DNA from: Arthrobacter sp. TPD3018
Lineage (GTDB): Bacteria > Pseudomonadota > Alphaproteobacteria > Sphingomonadales > Sphingomonadaceae
DNA length: 64,000 bases
NCBI GenBank assembly: GCA_003075315.1
Contig: QDFQ01000001.1
Coordinates: 657,870-721,869, forward strand
Reading direction: 5' to 3'
The notes below the pieces were generated by a model. That model was not told the origin of the DNA. It made no database searches and saw only the letters and a list, made by a program, of their open reading frames with translations. The number at the start of each line of letters is the position of its first letter. The stretch's first letter is position 1. The position numbers were made by a program, and so were the translations under genes. Below, piece by piece: positions 28,243-38,059 of the stretch.

Positions 28243-29418
28243 ATGAACGAATATAACGGGTCGATCGGTCACGAAGAGCGGATGGCGCTGCCGGGGGAAC
28301 CGGCGCCGTCGAGCCGTGGACGGACGATCGTCATCACCGTGATCGTGATCGCGCTCCTCGGCATGCTCGCCTATGTCATGTTCGGGCACAAGAAGGCCGA
28401 TCCTAACGCCGGCAAGAAGACCGAGCAGATGCCGGCCGTCACCTATGTGGTGCCGGGTCGCAAGACGGTGGACCGCAAGATCAACGCCACCGGCACGCTG
28501 GCCGCGCGGCGCGAGATGCCGGTCGGCGTCGCGGGCGAAGGCGGCATGATCACGCGCGTGCTGGTCGAGCCGGGCCAGTGGGTGAATGCGGGGCAGGTGC
28601 TCGCCACCGTCGACCGCTCCGTGCAGACGCAAACCGCGCAAAGCCTCGCCGCGCAGGTGGCGGTCGCGCGCTCCGACCAGACGATCGCCCAGGCGGAACT
28701 CGACCGTGCCCAGCAGCTGGTCGACCGCGGCTTCATTTCCAAGGCCGACCTCCAGCGCAAGGCCGCGACGCGCGATGCCGCCGCCGCCCGCGTGCAGGTG
28801 GCCGCTGCCGGCTTGCGCGAGGCACAGGCGCGCAACGGCCGCCTCGACATCCGCGCGCCCGCCGCGGGCCTCGTCCTGACGCGCCAGGCCGAACCCGGCC
28901 AGATCGTCAGCGCTGGATCCGGCGTGCTGTTCCGCATGGCGCAGGGCGGCCAGATCGAAATGCGTGCGCAGCTTTCAGAAGCCGATCTCGCGACGCTCCA
29001 CACGGGCGCGCGGGCGCAGGTGACGCCGGTCGGCAGCGACCGCAGCTTTGCGGGCGAGGTGTGGCAGGTGTCGCCAGTCATCGATACGCAGACGCGACAG
29101 GGCATCGCACGCGTCGCACTGCCCTATGATCCGGCGCTACGACCGGGCGGCTTCGCGTCGGCGATGATCGTCGGCGGGGCGGCGGTGGCGCCGCTGCTGC
29201 CCGATTCGGCGATCCAGAGCGACGACAAGGGCAGCTTCGTCTATATCGTCGGCAAGGACGACAAGGTCGAACGCCGCAACGTCAAGATCGGCCAGGTGTC
29301 GGATGCGGGCGTGACGATCACCTCGGGCTTGGACGGCAGCGAGCGTGTGGTGCGGGCGGCGGGTGGCTTCCTCGTCCCGGGCCAGAAGGTGAAGCCGGTC
29401 GTGGGAAAGGCGAGCTGA
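28243..29418 (+). CDS. RND efflux periplasmic adaptor (MFP)
   Basis: 391 residues: a cytoplasmic N-terminus, one membrane helix (about residues 28-46), then lipoyl, alpha-hairpin and beta-barrel domains of membrane fusion proteins. Visible are GMITRVLVEPGQWVNAGQVL (lipoyl), the hairpin with repeated Ala/Gln heptads (about 140-195) and IRAPAAGLVLTRQAEPGQIV. It would bridge the RND pump to an outer-membrane channel, which is not encoded here. The pump gene starts 2 bases after its stop, so they form one operon. Confidence 0.93.
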   Translation: MNEYNGSIGHEERMALPGEPAPSSRGRTIVITVIVIALLGMLAYVMFGHKKADPNAGKKTEQMPAVTYVVPGRKTVDRKINATGTLAARREMPVGVAGEGGMITRVLVEPGQWVNAGQVLATVDRSVQTQTAQSLAAQVAVARSDQTIAQAELDRAQQLVDRGFISKADLQRKAATRDAAAARVQVAAAGLREAQARNGRLDIRAPAAGLVLTRQAEPGQIVSAGSGVLFRMAQGGQIEMRAQLSEADLATLHTGARAQVTPVGSDRSFAGEVWQVSPVIDTQTRQGIARVALPYDPALRPGGFASAMIVGGAAVAPLLPDSAIQSDDKGSFVYIVGKDDKVERRNVKIGQVSDAGVTITSGLDGSERVVRAAGGFLVPGQKVKPVVGKAS

Positions 29419-29419
29419 C

Positions 29420-32400
29420 ATGAGCTTTCGCAACATCTCCGCCTGGGCGATCCGGAACCCGGTTCCGCCGATCGTCTTGTTCATCGCGCTGACCCTGGCG
29501 GGCATCGTCAGCTTCATGCGGATGGACGTGAACAACGACCCCGACATCGATTTCCCGGTCGTCATCGTCGTCATCAGCCAGCCGGGCGCGGCGCCCACCG
29601 AACTCGAAAACCAGGTCACCAACCGCGTCGAATCGGCGGTGCGTTCGCTGCAAGGCATCGACGAGATTACCTCGACGGTGACCGAGGGCCAGTCGACCAC
29701 CGTCGTCCAGCTTGCGATCGGCACGCCGATCGACCGCGCGGTCAATGACACGCGCGACAAGATCGCGCAGATCCGCAGCAACCTGCCCGAAGGCATCCTC
29801 GAACCGCAGATCTTCCGCGCGGACACGACGGACAACGATCTCGCCAGCTATTCGGCGATCGCCAGCGACATGACGGTCGAACAGCTCAGCTGGTACATCG
29901 ACAACACCGTCGCCAAGGAACTGCTGTCGGTGCCCGGCATGGCCGCGGTCAACCGCAACGGCGGCGTCAGTCGCGAAATCCGCGTCATCCTCGATCCGCT
30001 GAAGCTGCAGGCGCAGGGCCTCACCGCGGCGCAGGTCAATGCGCAGCTGCGTCAGATCAACCTCAACGCCGCCGGTGGTCGCGCCGAGATCGCCGGGTCC
30101 GAACAGTCGGTCCGCGTGCTCGGCAACGCGCGCAATGCCAACGACCTTGCACAGACGCGGATCAGCGTCGGCGACGGGCGCACCATCCGCCTGGCAGACA
30201 TCGCGACGGTGCGCGACCTCTATGCCGAACAGCGCAGCCGCGCTGCGGTCGATGGGCGTCAGGCGATCAGCTTCGACTTCCAGCGCGCCAAGGGTGCCTC
30301 GGACGTCAGCGTCTTCAACGAGGCGGTGAAGAAGCTGCAAGCGCTCGAAAAGCGCAACCCGAGCGTGCATTTCGTGCTGCGCTCGAACAGCGTCAAATAT
30401 ACCGAAGCGCAGTATAAGTCCGCGATCCATGCGATGATCGAGGGCGCGGTGCTGGCGGTGCTCGTCGTGCTGCTGTTCCTGCGCGACTGGCGTGCGACGC
30501 TGATCTCGGCGCTGGCGATCCCGCTGTCGGCGATCCCGACCTTCTGGTTCATGGAGCTGTTGGGCTTCAACCTGAACCAGATGACGCTGCTCGGCCTCAG
30601 CCTCGTCGCGGGTGTGCTGGTCGACGACGCGATCGTCGAGATCGAAAACATCGTCCGTCACATGCGCATGGGCAAATCGGCCTATCAGGCGTCGATCGAT
30701 GCGGCGGACGAGATCGGCCTCGCCGTGCTGGCGACGACGATGTCGATCGTCGCGGTATTCATGCCGGTCAGCCTGATGCCGGGTATTTCCGGCCAGTATT
30801 TCCAGAACTTCGGCCTGACCGTCGTCGTGTCGGTGTTGATGAGCCTGGCCGTCGCGCGCCTCATCACGCCGATGATCGCGGCCTATTTCCTCAAGAGCTT
30901 CGGCCACGCCAGCCACGGCGAGGGCAAGCTGATGGACGCCTATATGGCGGTCCTGCGCTGGACGCTCGACAGCACGCGGCAAAAGGCGAGCGCGGCGCGT
31001 GGCGGCTTCCACCGCGTTACCAGCCGCTGGCGCGACCATCGCATGTGGGTGATGGGCCTGGGAATCCTCGCGTTCGTCATGACGATCGCGATGTTCTTCG
31101 TCATCCCGATGCAATTCTCGCCGCCGCAGGACAATGATGATTCGACCGCGACGATCGAGATGGTGCCGGGCACCACGCTCGCACAGACCGACGCGGTGGT
31201 GACGCGCGTATCCGATTTGCTCCGCCGCCAGCCGGAGGTGCAGGCGGTCTATGCGCGCACGGGTTCGAACGGATCGGTCGCCAATGGCCGCGTGACGGCG
31301 ACGCTGCGCGACGACCGCAAGGTCACCAGCACGGAGTTCGAACGCAAGCTTGCGCCCGAACTCGCCAAAATCCCCGACGCGCGCGTCGGCTTCCGGTCGC
31401 AGTTCGGCTGGGGCTCGTCGGGTCGCGACATGACCGTCGTGCTCGGCAGCGACGATCCCGAGCTGCTCCAGAAGACCGCGAATACCCTGGTCGACCAGAT
31501 GGCGAAGCTGGGGACGATTACCCAGCCGCGCATTTCGGGCAACCTCCAGCGGCCCGAGATCATCATCAAGCCGCGCTTCGACCTCGCCGCCAATCTGGGC
31601 GTGACGACGCAGGCCCTGTCCAGCGCGATCCGCATCGCGACCCTGGGTGATATCGACCAGAATTCGGCGCGATTCAGCCTGGCCGACCGTCAGGTGCCGA
31701 TCCGCGTCGCGCTCGACCAGGGTGCGCGGACCGAGCTGTCGACGATCCAGAACCTGCCGGTCGCGACGCAGACCGGTGGATCGGTGCCGCTCAGCCTGAT
31801 CGCCGACATCAGCCTGGGTTCGGGGCCGACGCAGATCGACCGCGTCAATCAGCAGCGCCGCATTGCAGTGGGTGCGGACCTGGCGCCCGGCATCATTTCC
31901 GGCGTCGCGCAGAAGCAGATCGACAATCTGCCGATCATGAAGAATCTGCCGATCGGCGTGAACAAGCTGACGCTCGGCCAGGCGAAGTGGCAGGCGGAGA
32001 TGTTGCAGAACTTCGTCGTCGCGGTGATCTCGGGCACGTTCCTCGTGTTCGCGGTACTGGTGCTGCTGTACCGCCGGGCGCTGCCCCCGTTCGTCAACAT
32101 GGCGTCGCTGCTGCTGGCACCGCTGGGTGGCCTGATCGCGCTGTGGGCGACGGGCAATCCGCTGTCGCTGCCGGTGTTCATCGGCCTGCTGATGCTGCTC
32201 GGGATCGTCGCCAAGAACTCGATTCTGCTGATCGACTTCGCCCTCGAGGAAATGAACAAGGGCGTCGACACGCTGACCGCGATCATCGACGCCGGGCACA
32301 AGCGCGCGCAGCCGATCGTGATGACCACGGTCGCGATGGTCGCGGGCATGATCCCGACGGCGCTGTCGATCGGCGGCGACGGATCGTGGCGCGCGCCGAT

Positions 32401-32641
32401 GGGCATCGTCGTGATCGGCGGCCTGATCCTGTCGACCATCCTGACGCTGGTGATCGTGCCCGCGGCGTTCAGCCTGGCGGTGGGGGTCGAGCGCTATATC
32501 GGCCCGCGGTTGGGCCGGCGCCTGCTGACCTACCGCCCCGGTGACGACGGCAGCACGGTGGTCGGCATCGCGGGTCCGGACACGCCGTTGCTGGGGCCGG
32601 TGCCCGGGCGACTGGGCCATGGCGGGCAGCCAGCGGAGTAG
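29420..32641 (+). CDS. RND efflux pump inner-membrane subunit (AcrB/HAE1-like)
   Basis: 1073 residues, the normal size for a tripartite RND pump. It begins [20 protein letters not shown], has twelve membrane spans in two blocks separated by large periplasmic loops, and the proton-relay aspartates are in [20 protein letters not shown] on span 4. The second half has the matching [21 protein letters not shown] pair of His/Arg-rich cytoplasmic stretches near residues 505-540 is longer than usual. Substrate cannot be inferred; the closest broad group is drug or solvent efflux. Co-transcribed with the adaptor at 28243. Confidence 0.95.
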   Translation: MSFRNISAWAIRNPVPPIVLFIALTLAGIVSFMRMDVNNDPDIDFPVVIVVISQPGAAPTELENQVTNRVESAVRSLQGIDEITSTVTEGQSTTVVQLAIGTPIDRAVNDTRDKIAQIRSNLPEGILEPQIFRADTTDNDLASYSAIASDMTVEQLSWYIDNTVAKELLSVPGMAAVNRNGGVSREIRVILDPLKLQAQGLTAAQVNAQLRQINLNAAGGRAEIAGSEQSVRVLGNARNANDLAQTRISVGDGRTIRLADIATVRDLYAEQRSRAAVDGRQAISFDFQRAKGASDVSVFNEAVKKLQALEKRNPSVHFVLRSNSVKYTEAQYKSAIHAMIEGAVLAVLVVLLFLRDWRATLISALAIPLSAIPTFWFMELLGFNLNQMTLLGLSLVAGVLVDDAIVEIENIVRHMRMGKSAYQASIDAADEIGLAVLATTMSIVAVFMPVSLMPGISGQYFQNFGLTVVVSVLMSLAVARLITPMIAAYFLKSFGHASHGEGKLMDAYMAVLRWTLDSTRQKASAARGGFHRVTSRWRDHRMWVMGLGILAFVMTIAMFFVIPMQFSPPQDNDDSTATIEMVPGTTLAQTDAVVTRVSDLLRRQPEVQAVYARTGSNGSVANGRVTATLRDDRKVTSTEFERKLAPELAKIPDARVGFRSQFGWGSSGRDMTVVLGSDDPELLQKTANTLVDQMAKLGTITQPRISGNLQRPEIIIKPRFDLAANLGVTTQALSSAIRIATLGDIDQNSARFSLADRQVPIRVALDQGARTELSTIQNLPVATQTGGSVPLSLIADISLGSGPTQIDRVNQQRRIAVGADLAPGIISGVAQKQIDNLPIMKNLPIGVNKLTLGQAKWQAEMLQNFVVAVISGTFLVFAVLVLLYRRALPPFVNMASLLLAPLGGLIALWATGNPLSLPVFIGLLMLLGIVAKNSILLIDFALEEMNKGVDTLTAIIDAGHKRAQPIVMTTVAMVAGMIPTALSIGGDGSWRAPMGIVVIGGLILSTILTLVIVPAAFSLAVGVERYIGPRLGRRLLTYRPGDDGSTVVGIAGPDTPLLGPVPGRLGHGGQPAE

Positions 32642-32697
32642 GGGCGGGACACGCGTTCGCCGGGATGGCGGAGGGAAAGGGTTGCATGGCTTCCCCC

Positions 32698-32792
32698 CGT
32701 CATTCCCGCGAAGGCGGGAATCCATAACCGCTAAGATGGCGAGTATTTCGCGGAGGTAGCGTGTCTGGATTCCCGCCTTCGCGGGAATGACG
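32698..32792. repeat. REP-like bipartite palindrome, ATTCCCGC type
   Basis: Left arm CGTCATTCCCGCGAAGGCGG, right arm its perfect inverted copy ending GCGGGAATGACG. It fills a third of the 312-base gap between the RND pump and DUF445 genes; the rest of that gap shows no feature I can support. Confidence 0.9.
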
Positions 32793-32953
32793 AAGTAGGG
32801 GCGTGGCGAAGTCAGGGTGTGACGGACAAGGAGGCGCGACGGAGGGGCAGGTGCAGCACCAATGACGTCCGGCGACAGACGACGCGGTGACCAACGCATC
32901 CGCCATCCATCACGGCTCTTGAACTTCCCCGGCTTTCGGGGATTGTTTCGCCG

Positions 32954-34219
32954 ATGACGTCCGTTCCCCGTATCCGCGCCGGCGAGGCGGCCCCGCCAGC
33001 CCTCGTCAGGATGCGGCGGATCGCGGGCGGGCTGCTGTTGGCGATGGCCGCGATCTTCCTCGTCAGCCGGCATTATGCGCCCATCTACCCCTGGGCGGGA
33101 TTCGTGCAGGCGTTCAGCGAGGCGGCGATGGTCGGCGGTCTGGCCGACTGGTTTGCGGTGACCGCGCTGTTCCGCCATCCGCTGGGGTTGCCGATCCCGC
33201 ATACGGCTATCGTGCCGCGCAACAAGGATCGGATCGGCGACACGCTCGCGATCTTCCTGCGCACCAACTTCCTGCTGCCCGCCATTATCGCGCGTCAGAT
33301 GCGCCGGGTCGATGTCGCGACGGCTATCGCCCGCTGGCTGACCGATCCGCCGGAAGGGGCGGGGGGGCGGTTCCGCCAGGGTGCGTCGAAGCTGGTGGCG
33401 CAGGTGCTCGACGGCCTCGATCCGCAGCGGCTGGGCGGCATGGTGAAGGCGGGGATCGCCGCGCGGCTGCGCGAGACCGATGTGTCGCCCATCCTCGGCC
33501 GGATCCTCACCGCCACGGTTGCCGACAATCGCCATGCCCCGCTGCTCGACGGCGCGATCCGCTGGAGCGCCAAGGCGCTGGCCGCCAACGAACATTTGAT
33601 CCGCCAGATGGTGCACGATCGAGCGGGATCGATCCTGCGCTGGACGGGGCTCGACGAAACCGTTGCGGACAAATTGATCGACGGTCTCGACCGGCTGATC
33701 GTCGACATGGCCGAAGACCCGCAGCATCCGCTGCGTCTGAAGGTCGAGGAGGGGCTGGATCGTCTCGCCTGGGACCTGCAATTCGATCCCGAAACGCAGG
33801 CGAAGGTGGAGGCGATGAAGGTCGAGCTGATCGCCAATCCCGCGATGCAGCGCTGGATGGACGGCCTGTGGGAATCGGCGCGTGCCGGCCTGTTGCGCAT
33901 CGCCCGCGATCCCGAAGGCGCGATGCAGGGTCAGATCGGCGACCTGCTGCGCCAACTCGGGCAAACGCTGACCAGCGATCCGCGCCTTGCGCGCACGATC
34001 AATCGCTTCGTGCGCCGTACCGTCGTGGGCATCGCCGCGGATTATGGCGAGGGCATCGTCGCACTCGTGTCGCAAACCGTTCGTGGCTGGGACACGCGCA
34101 CGATCACCAGCCGGTTGGAAAATGCCGTCGGCCGCGATCTGCAATATATCCGCATCAACGGGACGCTGGTGGGCGGGCTCGTCGGCCTCGTCATCCATAG
34201 CGTCGACGTTCTGCTATAA
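32954..34219 (+). CDS. DUF445-family membrane protein
   Basis: 421 residues. An N-terminal membrane helix (about residues 25-42) is followed by the DUF445 signature FSEAAMVGGLADWFAVTALF and HPLGLPIPHTAIVPRNKDRI, then a long alpha-helical periplasmic or cytoplasmic region, and a final membrane helix at the C-terminus (INGTLVGGLVGLVIHSVDVL). The family (YjiN-like) is uncharacterised. It stands 120 bases before the mla genes in the same orientation but need not be co-transcribed. Confidence 0.9.
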   Translation: MTSVPRIRAGEAAPPALVRMRRIAGGLLLAMAAIFLVSRHYAPIYPWAGFVQAFSEAAMVGGLADWFAVTALFRHPLGLPIPHTAIVPRNKDRIGDTLAIFLRTNFLLPAIIARQMRRVDVATAIARWLTDPPEGAGGRFRQGASKLVAQVLDGLDPQRLGGMVKAGIAARLRETDVSPILGRILTATVADNRHAPLLDGAIRWSAKALAANEHLIRQMVHDRAGSILRWTGLDETVADKLIDGLDRLIVDMAEDPQHPLRLKVEEGLDRLAWDLQFDPETQAKVEAMKVELIANPAMQRWMDGLWESARAGLLRIARDPEGAMQGQIGDLLRQLGQTLTSDPRLARTINRFVRRTVVGIAADYGEGIVALVSQTVRGWDTRTITSRLENAVGRDLQYIRINGTLVGGLVGLVIHSVDVLL

Positions 34220-34342
34220 ACGGTATCGCGCATTTAAGGCGCGGCGATTGATCGAACCGGGGCTGAACACGCCGACCGTCCCGCCGTGGGCCGTCGCACC
34301 TGCGAAACGCCTTGCCGTTTAGGGCAACTTGCCGCACAAGCC

Positions 34343-35449
34343 ATGGCGATGAGCGGCTCACCGGACTTCCAGCAGGATAGCGGCGGAACGCTGCGCTTTT
34401 CCGGCGATCTGCTGCTGCGTACCATCGGTACGCTGCCCGAACGACTCGATGGCGTCGCAGGACCGGTCTCGCGTATCGATCTCAGCGATGTCGGGCGGAT
34501 CGATACGGTCGGCGCCTGGGTGATCCACCGCTTCGCCGCCCGCCACGACGCCCAAATCGATGGCCTGGACGAGGGCGGGCGCTACCTGCTCGATCATGTC
34601 GTTGCCGCAGACCAGCCGGTCGCGCTGCCGCAGCGCCCGTCGAATGCCTTCGTCCGTCTGCTGGGCGAGATGGGCGATGCGGTCGTCATCACCTTCCGCA
34701 CCCTGTACGGCCTGCTCGGCTTTCTGGGCGCGACGACGATCGCGTTCGTCAACGTCGTGCGCCACCCCAGCCGCTTCCGCTTCAACGCGACGGTTCACCG
34801 GTTCGAGGTGGTCGGCGTGCAGGCGCTGGCGATCGTCGGGCTGATGAGTTTCCTGATCGGCATCGTCATCGCGCAACAGGGCGCAGTGCAGCTCCGACAA
34901 TTTGGTGCGGAGGTGTTCACGATCAACCTCGTCGGGCGCCTGACCTTGCGCGAACTCGGCGTACTGATGACCGCGATCATGGTGGCGGGTCGCTCGGGAT
35001 CGGCCTTTGCGGCGCAGCTCGGCACGATGAAGCTGACCGAAGAGATCGACGCGATGCGCACGATCGGTGTTTCGCCGATGGAGGCGTTGGTGCTGCCGCG
35101 CACGATCGCGGCGGTGCTGCTGATGCCGCTGCTCGGCTTCTATTCGTCGCTGATTGCGATCATGGGCGGTTGCCTGCTCGCCTGGGCGTCGCTCGACATT
35201 CCGCCGGTCACCTTCATCCAGCGTATTCGCGAAGTCGTGCCGATCACCGATCTGTACATCGGCCTGATCAAGGCGCCGGTGTTCGGGGCGATCATCGCGA
35301 TCGCCGGTTGTTTCCAGGGCATGCTGGTCGAATCAGATGCGGAGCAGGTCGGCCTGCGCACCACGTCGGCGGTGGTGCAGGCGATCTTCCTCGTCATCGT
35401 GCTCGACGCCTTCTTCGCGGTGTTCTTCACCTGGGTGGGGTGGAACTGA
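34343..35449 (+). CDS. mlaE: MlaE-type lipid ABC transporter permease with STAS-like N-terminus
   Basis: 368 residues from ATG 34343 (weak ribosome site; GTG 34286 is possible). E. coli MlaE has about 260 residues; the extra 110 at the N-terminus look like a STAS-type domain (FSGDLLLRTIGTLPERLDGV and IDLSDVGRIDTVGAWVI), the role played by separate MlaB in E. coli. The permease part has the MlaE signature LTLRELGVLMTAIMVAGRSG and GTMKLTEEIDAMRTIGVSP. It moves phospholipids between the inner membrane and MCE protein. Stop and mlaF start overlap (TGATG). Confidence 0.93.
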   Translation: MAMSGSPDFQQDSGGTLRFSGDLLLRTIGTLPERLDGVAGPVSRIDLSDVGRIDTVGAWVIHRFAARHDAQIDGLDEGGRYLLDHVVAADQPVALPQRPSNAFVRLLGEMGDAVVITFRTLYGLLGFLGATTIAFVNVVRHPSRFRFNATVHRFEVVGVQALAIVGLMSFLIGIVIAQQGAVQLRQFGAEVFTINLVGRLTLRELGVLMTAIMVAGRSGSAFAAQLGTMKLTEEIDAMRTIGVSPMEALVLPRTIAAVLLMPLLGFYSSLIAIMGGCLLAWASLDIPPVTFIQRIREVVPITDLYIGLIKAPVFGAIIAIAGCFQGMLVESDAEQVGLRTTSAVVQAIFLVIVLDAFFAVFFTWVGWN

Positions 35450-36345
35450 TGGCGCAGCGCAACACCGCCCCCGGCGACGACGGCGAGCATGTCATCCAGG
35501 TCCGCGGCCTGAAGAATGCCTTCGGGGATTCGGTGATCCACGACGGGCTCGACCTCGACGTGCGGCGCGGCGAGATTCTGGGCGTGGTCGGCGGATCGGG
35601 CACCGGCAAGTCGGTGCTGATGCGCTCGATCATCGGGTTGCAGACGCCGGTCGAGGGCGAGATCACCGTCTTCGGCGAACCGACGATCGGCCGCGAGGAA
35701 ACCGAGGCCACCAATATCCGCAAACGCTGGGGCGTGCTGTTCCAGGGCGGTGCGCTCTTCTCGACGCTGACCGTCGCCGAGAACGTGCAGGTGCCGCTGC
35801 GCGAATTCTATCGCGACCTGAACCCCGCGCTGATGGCGGAAATCGCCGCGTACAAGGTTGTGATGACCGGCCTGAAGCCCGATGCCGGCCCCAAATATCC
35901 GGCCGAACTGTCGGGTGGCATGAAGAAGCGCGCCGGCCTTGCGCGGGCGCTGGCGCTCGATCCCGAACTGCTGTTCCTCGACGAACCGACGGCGGGTCTC
36001 GACCCGATCGGCGCCGCGGCGTTCGACGATCTCACCCAATCGCTCCAGAAGACGCTGGGGCTGACCGTGTTCCTGATCACCCACGATCTCGATACGCTGT
36101 ACGCGATCTGCGACCGGGTCGCGGTGCTGGCGGACAAGAAGGTGATCGCGGTTGGGACGATCGACGAGCTGCTCGCGCTCGATCACCCCTGGATCCAGGA
36201 ATATTTCAAGGGCCCGCGCGGCCGCGCCGCGATCGCCACGCAAGAGGCGAATGCGCGCGATCACCCCACTGAAGTGAAGACCAACCAACTCGCGGCAAGT
36301 CCCGCCGCAGCGACCGAACCGGCCGAACAGGCGAGAAGCGACTGA
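35449..36345 (+). CDS. mlaF: MlaF-type lipid ABC transporter ATP-binding subunit
   Basis: 298 residues. Walker A GGSGTGKS, signature LSGGMKKRAGLARAL, Walker B LLFLDEPTAGLDP and the switch His in LITHDLD are all intact, so it should hydrolyse ATP. A C-terminal tail of about 45 residues rich in Ala, Glu and Thr is longer than in E. coli MlaF. Overlaps mlaE and mlaD by one base each (TGATG), so the three are translated together. Confidence 0.95.
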   Translation: MAQRNTAPGDDGEHVIQVRGLKNAFGDSVIHDGLDLDVRRGEILGVVGGSGTGKSVLMRSIIGLQTPVEGEITVFGEPTIGREETEATNIRKRWGVLFQGGALFSTLTVAENVQVPLREFYRDLNPALMAEIAAYKVVMTGLKPDAGPKYPAELSGGMKKRAGLARALALDPELLFLDEPTAGLDPIGAAAFDDLTQSLQKTLGLTVFLITHDLDTLYAICDRVAVLADKKVIAVGTIDELLALDHPWIQEYFKGPRGRAAIATQEANARDHPTEVKTNQLAASPAAATEPAEQARSD

Positions 36346-37307
36346 TGGAAACCCGTTCCAACCATGTGATCGTCGGCGCGGTCGTACTGATCCTGCTCGC
36401 CGTGCTTGCGATCTTCACCGTCTGGATCGCCCGTCTCGGCGGCGCGAAGACGCATGAATACGACATCTTCTTCAAACAATCCGTCGACGGATTGGCGACC
36501 GGATCGACCGTCACCTATTCGGGCGTCCCCACGGGGCAGGTTAAGAAGATCGCGCTGTGGAAGCCCGATCCCCAGTTCGTGCGCGTGCGCGTTTCGCTCA
36601 ACGAGGATACGCCGATCCTGCAGGGCACGACCGCGACGATCCAGGGCAGCTTCACCGGTACCAGCACCGTCGCATTGGATGGCGCGCGCAAGGGTGCGCC
36701 GCCGATCGTCTGCCCGGAACGGCCCGATCCGACGCAATGCCCTTATGGCGTGCCGGTCATCCCGACCAAGCAGGGTGGCATCGGCGCGATCCTGAACAGC
36801 GCGCCGCAGCTGCTCGAGCGCCTGTCGACGTTGACCGAGCGGCTGACCGGCCTGCTCACCGACCGCAATCAGGCGTCGATCGCCGGCATCCTCGACAATA
36901 CCAATCGCCTGACCGATGCGCTCGCCGATCGCGGGCCGGAGATTGCGGCGACGCTGGCGCAGACCCGCATCGCGATCCAGCAGGCGGGCGATGCCGCACA
37001 GTCGATCGGCAAGCTCGCCGACACGACGAACGGCGTGCTGGCGGAGGACGTGAAGCCGACGCTCGCCAACCTCAACCAGACGATCGCTGCGGCCAAGCAG
37101 AGCGCGGAGACGCTTAACTCGGCGATTCAGGATGCGCGGCCGGGCCTGCAGACCTTCTCGAAGCAGACGATTCCGGAAGCCAACCGTCTGGTGCGCGACC
37201 TGCGCGTCACCGTGACCGCGCTGTCCTCGATCGCCGACAAGGTCGATCAGGGTGGGGCAGGATCGCTGATCGGCCAGCAGAAGCTCCCCGATTACAAGGG
37301 CAAGTGA
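36345..37307 (+). CDS. mlaD: MlaD-type MCE protein, substrate-binding subunit
   Basis: 320 residues. An N-terminal membrane anchor (VIVGAVVLILLAVLAIFTVW) precedes a single MCE domain (DIFFKQSVDGLATGSTVTYS and GVPTGQVKKIALWKPDPQ), then a long helical stretch (about residues 150-300) that likely forms the central hydrophobic tunnel or needle. It is longer than E. coli MlaD (183 residues), closer to the extended alphaproteobacterial forms. A possible disulfide is in the PIVCPERPDPTQC insert. Confidence 0.94.
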   Translation: METRSNHVIVGAVVLILLAVLAIFTVWIARLGGAKTHEYDIFFKQSVDGLATGSTVTYSGVPTGQVKKIALWKPDPQFVRVRVSLNEDTPILQGTTATIQGSFTGTSTVALDGARKGAPPIVCPERPDPTQCPYGVPVIPTKQGGIGAILNSAPQLLERLSTLTERLTGLLTDRNQASIAGILDNTNRLTDALADRGPEIAATLAQTRIAIQQAGDAAQSIGKLADTTNGVLAEDVKPTLANLNQTIAAAKQSAETLNSAIQDARPGLQTFSKQTIPEANRLVRDLRVTVTALSSIADKVDQGGAGSLIGQQKLPDYKGK

Positions 37308-37311
37308 GATC

Positions 37312-37899
37312 ATGAAGACCAGACTTCTCCTTCTCGCCGCGGCCCTGCCGCTCGCCGGCTGCATCAGCTTCGGCGCCAAGCCGCCGCCCTCGCTGCTGAC
37401 GCTGGAAGAGGCGGCGATGCCGGCGGTCGGCAAGGTCGAGAATTCGGCTAACGCCCGCTCGATCGTGATCCAGGTGCCGACGACGCCCGCCGCGATCGCG
37501 GTGACGCGCGTGCCGGTCGAAGAGACGCCGACCAGCCTCGCCTATGTCAAGAACGCGCAATGGGCCGAGCCGCCCGCGCGCCTGTTCGCACGATTGTTGG
37601 CCGACACCGTCACCGCGCGCACCAACATGGTCGTGCTGTCATCGGTCCAGTCGATCGCCGATCCGTCCGCGACGCTGGCGGGCGAACTGCGTCGGTTCGG
37701 CCTCGACGCGACCCGGCGCGAGGCCGTGGTGGTCTATGACGCGGCGCTGACGCCGGCGGGCACGGACAATGTCGTCAAGCGCCGCTTCGAGGCGCACGTG
37801 CCGATCGGCGCGATCGATGCGGCCAATGCCGGCCCGGCGCTCAGCAACGCCGCCAATCGGGTCGCTGGCGAAGTCGCGACCTGGGTCGCAGCGAACTGA
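37312..37899 (+). CDS. ABC-type transport auxiliary lipoprotein (PqiC-like)
   Basis: 195 residues with a lipoprotein signal ending in lipobox LAGC (Cys at about residue 17). The mature part matches the ABC_trans_aux family (PF03886): SIVIQVPTTPAAIAVTRVPV, AQWAEPPARLFARLL and a final ARVAxEVATWV-like helix. In PqiABC and some Mla systems such a lipoprotein links the MCE needle to the outer membrane. It starts 4 bases after mlaD, so it closes the four-gene operon. No MlaC or MlaA gene is in the window. Confidence 0.9.
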   Translation: MKTRLLLLAAALPLAGCISFGAKPPPSLLTLEEAAMPAVGKVENSANARSIVIQVPTTPAAIAVTRVPVEETPTSLAYVKNAQWAEPPARLFARLLADTVTARTNMVVLSSVQSIADPSATLAGELRRFGLDATRREAVVVYDAALTPAGTDNVVKRRFEAHVPIGAIDAANAGPALSNAANRVAGEVATWVAAN

Positions 37900-37901
37900 T
37901 C

Positions 37902-37924
37902 CCGGGGGCGGCAATCGCCCCCGG
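37902..37924 (+). terminator. Hairpin after the mla operon
   Basis: A perfect 9-pair GC stem (CCGGGGGCG) with a five-base loop begins right after the lipoprotein stop codon. A U-run is missing, so termination is likely but not certain. Confidence 0.55.
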
Positions 37925-37984
37925 CTTGGTCTGCGTATTGACAGGTGTGGGGACGGCGGTACGCGGCCCGCCAAACGACACGAA

Positions 37985-38010
37985 CGTCATCCCAGCAAAG
38001 GCCGGGATCT
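37985..38010. repeat. REP-like single arm
   Basis: A solitary arm, CGTCATCCCAGCAAAGGCCG and on to GGGATCT, related to the ATCCCGGCG type but with no inverted partner nearby. Between the convergent mla lipoprotein and cyclophilin-like genes. Confidence 0.6.
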
Positions 38011-38059
38011 CTCGGTAGCCGTCTAACGTGGGTCCCGTCGAGCCTAACGCTCCCCGGCC

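Noticed and set aside
29318-34198. Minus-strand open frame of 1626 codons antisense to the RND pump and DUF445 genes
   Set aside because: It is the complement of well-supported genes, is rich in His, Arg, Asp and Gln with no domain, and crosses several gene boundaries and a repeat. High GC codon bias explains the lack of stops.
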